Source: Escarpia spicata
Taxonomy: Eukaryota > Annelida > Polychaeta > Sabellida > Siboglinidae
Assembly: GCA_963995525.1 (NCBI GenBank)
Contig: OZ023213.1
Location: 51,455,856 to 51,519,855 of the forward strand
DNA length: 64,000 nt
Reading direction: 5' to 3'
Under the pieces are notes generated by a model, which had not been told where the DNA came from, did no database searches, and worked only from the letters and a program-made list of their open reading frames with translations. Of this stretch, positions 62,100-64,000 are shown piece by piece. Position 1 is the stretch's first letter. Every line of letters starts with the position of its first letter. The position numbers and the translations under genes were made by a program.

Positions 62100-64000
62100 A
62101 ACAAGATTGTCACCCAGGTGAACAAGGAAGCCCTTTGGCTTATCGAGACTCCGACCCTTTTATCTATGTGTAACCCGCCCTTCTGAGGTATGTGTCGATT
62201 TTATTTAAAAATATATTCACGCTACTAGCACCCACACAATCAGCAGATAATCTGTTCCATTCATTTACAGTCCTTTGTGAAAATGAGAACTTTCTTATAT
62301 ATAATCTACACTGCTCCTTTGCTAATGTAACTTCATGTCCTCTAGTTCTTCTATCTTTCTTAACTGAGAAAAACATATTTCTATCAATATTTTCATAACC
62401 ATTCATTATTTTAGACACTTCTATCTGATCTCCTCTCAATCTCCTGGTCTCTAGTGTTGTTAAGCTGCATTTTTAGGCGTATTTCGTAACTAAGATCCCT
62501 CAGTTTTGGTATCATTTTAGTTGCTCTCCTCTGCACTCTTTCTAGCACATCTATGTCCTTCTTGCGATATGGCCTCCACGCTTGAATACACTATTCTAAA
62601 TGAGGCCTAACTATTATTTTGTACAACGGTATTATTAGCTCTTTTTCCTTATACGCTATGTTTCGCCTAATTAATCCAAGGATTTGATTTCCCCTTAGAA
62701 GCTGCAATTCCCCACTGCTCTGTAACCTCCATATCAGCACTAATGGTTAACCCTAAGTCTTTATCTTTTACACTAAAACTTAGTACAGTACCCCTTATTG
62801 TATATTCTACCTCTTCGTTCCCATGTCCTGCGTGGAGGCATTTACATTTCCCAAAATTGAACAGCATTTGCCACTTTTCAGACTATTTGATCAAGATCAT
62901 CTTGTAAATGTTGTCTATCTCCATCACTTTTAATCCTTCTAAACACTTTTGTATCATACGCAAATTTCAACACCTTGCTTGTTATTTCATCATACAAATC
63001 GTTTATATATATTAAGAATAATATAGGTCCTAGTACTGATCCCTGTGGTACCCCACTAAATACCAATTTCAAGTTTGAAGCCTCCCCATCAACTACTACA
63101 CGTTGTCTTCTGTCAATCAGCCATTTTTCTATCCAGTTTATTATACCATTTCCTATGCCATGGGCCTTTAGTTTAAGCAGTAATCTGTGATGTGGTACTT
63201 TGTCGAAAGCTTTTTGAAAATCTAAGTATACGATATCTACTGGTGATCCCTCATCTACCCACTTAGTGATGTCTTCCAAAAAACATAACATATTTGTTAA
63301 GCATGACCCCAAGTTGAGATGGGTTGATCAAGTTATGTTTACAAGAAAATCCACCATGTGATCTTTAATTAGTCTTTCTAATCATTTGCAAATTACTGAT
63401 GTTAAACTCACTGGTCTATGTATTTTTTAACTAACGGTATAATGTTTGCCTCTTTCCATTCTAAAGGAACCACTCCCTCTTCTAATGACAAATTGAACAC
63501 TGTTGCAAGCGGTACGCTAATTTGTTCTACAATTTCCAATAGTAGTTTGGGCGGAATCCCATCCACTCCAGGTGATTTATTATCCTTCATAGCCCTTATT
63601 TTCTTAGCTACCATTTCCGGGGTTACAATTAATTGTTCTGAATAGTCTGAATCTGCCCCCTTGAACTTAGCCTCTGGAACTGGCAGTGAACTAATGTCTT
63701 CTCTGGTCAACACTGAACTAAAGTACTCATTCAGGTCTTCTGCCATTAAGAATCCCTCTGATATTATATTTCCAGCACTATCTTCTAGAGGACCGACGTT
63801 ATCTTGAACTTTATGTTTGCTTCGAACATACGCATAAAAACTCTTGCTGTCATGTTTTATATTACTAGCTAATTGTTGTTCATAGCTTCTCTTTGAATTT
63901 CTAATTTCAGCTGTAGCTTGGTTAAGTGCTTCTTTATAACTGTTGTAGTCTTCATCATTTCCAGTACATCTATATGACTTCCACATCATTTGTTTATACT
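62100..64000 (-). mobile_element. CR1-like LINE, second copy, RT with defective catalytic box
   Basis: Same family as 1-846. Leftwards from 64000: YKEALNQATAEIRNSKRSYE, KKIRAMKDNKSPGVDGIPPK (63560 region), WKEANIIPLVKK, a short deletion, then GSCLTNMLCFLEDITKWVDE (63310), YLDFQKAFDKVPHHRLLLKL, SGVPQGSVLGPILFLIYIND, and FAYDTKVFRR where the family has FADD. After a frame change come FNFGKCKCLHAGHGNEEVEY, DKDLGLTISADMEVTEQW and, at the C-terminus, FSQRTVNEWNRLSADCVGAS with a stop near 62167. The endonuclease would lie to the right, outside the window. The first Asp of the catalytic pair is Tyr, and deletions and stops add to this: inactive. Confidence 0.9.

Noticed and set aside
1..64000. Viral or LTR-retrotransposon gag/pol genes
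   Set aside because: No protease, integrase, long terminal repeats or tRNA primer-binding sites were seen; every reverse transcriptase here is of the non-LTR type.

Overview
The window is eukaryotic nuclear DNA from an animal and is almost entirely repeats. Its coding content is intron-split: exons in correct splice phase with GT/AG borders are separated by kilobases. Together with CR1/L2-like non-LTR retrotransposons, a tRNA-derived SINE and exons of an ASIC/FMRFamide-gated-type sodium channel, this suggests a marine invertebrate. A mollusc is my best guess, by inference only. No bacterial operon, CRISPR array, rRNA or free-standing tRNA gene was seen.

Layout. 1-846 is a minus-strand CR1-like LINE fragment. 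893-17305 is a satellite of about 346 copies of a 47-bp monomer, with a higher-order pattern of 46 or 52 monomers. 17306-17760 is dispersed repeat A (second copy 57785-58160). 19928-22431 is a decayed PIN/flap-nuclease-like multicopy gene with a 27-bp coding minisatellite and a Cys-rich tail; a relative lies on the minus strand at 34085-34990. 23511-25705 is a plus-strand LINE with endonuclease and partial reverse transcriptase (RT). 25706-26603 is dispersed repeat B (second copy 47015-48088). 30058-31778 is a decayed multicopy protein with a SAP-like end. 32160-32600 is a LINE 3' end. 32831-33232 is a 30-bp minisatellite, followed by one arm of an inverted dispersed repeat whose partner lies at 38470-38618. 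42040-44040 is a minus-strand LINE, 44829-45155 a SINE, and 48089-49035 another LINE 3' end.

The clearest host gene is a DEG/ENaC-family cation channel on the plus strand. Four exons (50403-50570, 51074-51235, 51597-51715, 58502-58683) join in phase and encode the first transmembrane segment and part of the extracellular domain. The start of the third exon and its splice acceptor are tandemly duplicated. The last intron (51716-58501) holds a minus-strand L2-like LINE split by a plus-strand LINE, which is bounded by a 6-bp target-site duplication. The rest of the channel (5' exon, second transmembrane segment) was not found here. 59150-62090 holds nested inverted-repeat (foldback) structures, and 62100-64000 is a second, more complete copy of the CR1-like LINE at the left edge.

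Apart from the channel, nearly every ORF is either inside a mobile element or a by-product of tandem repeats. The biology here is mostly of repeat turnover: satellite higher-order amplification, nested retrotransposition, minisatellite growth inside a coding sequence, and foldback elements.
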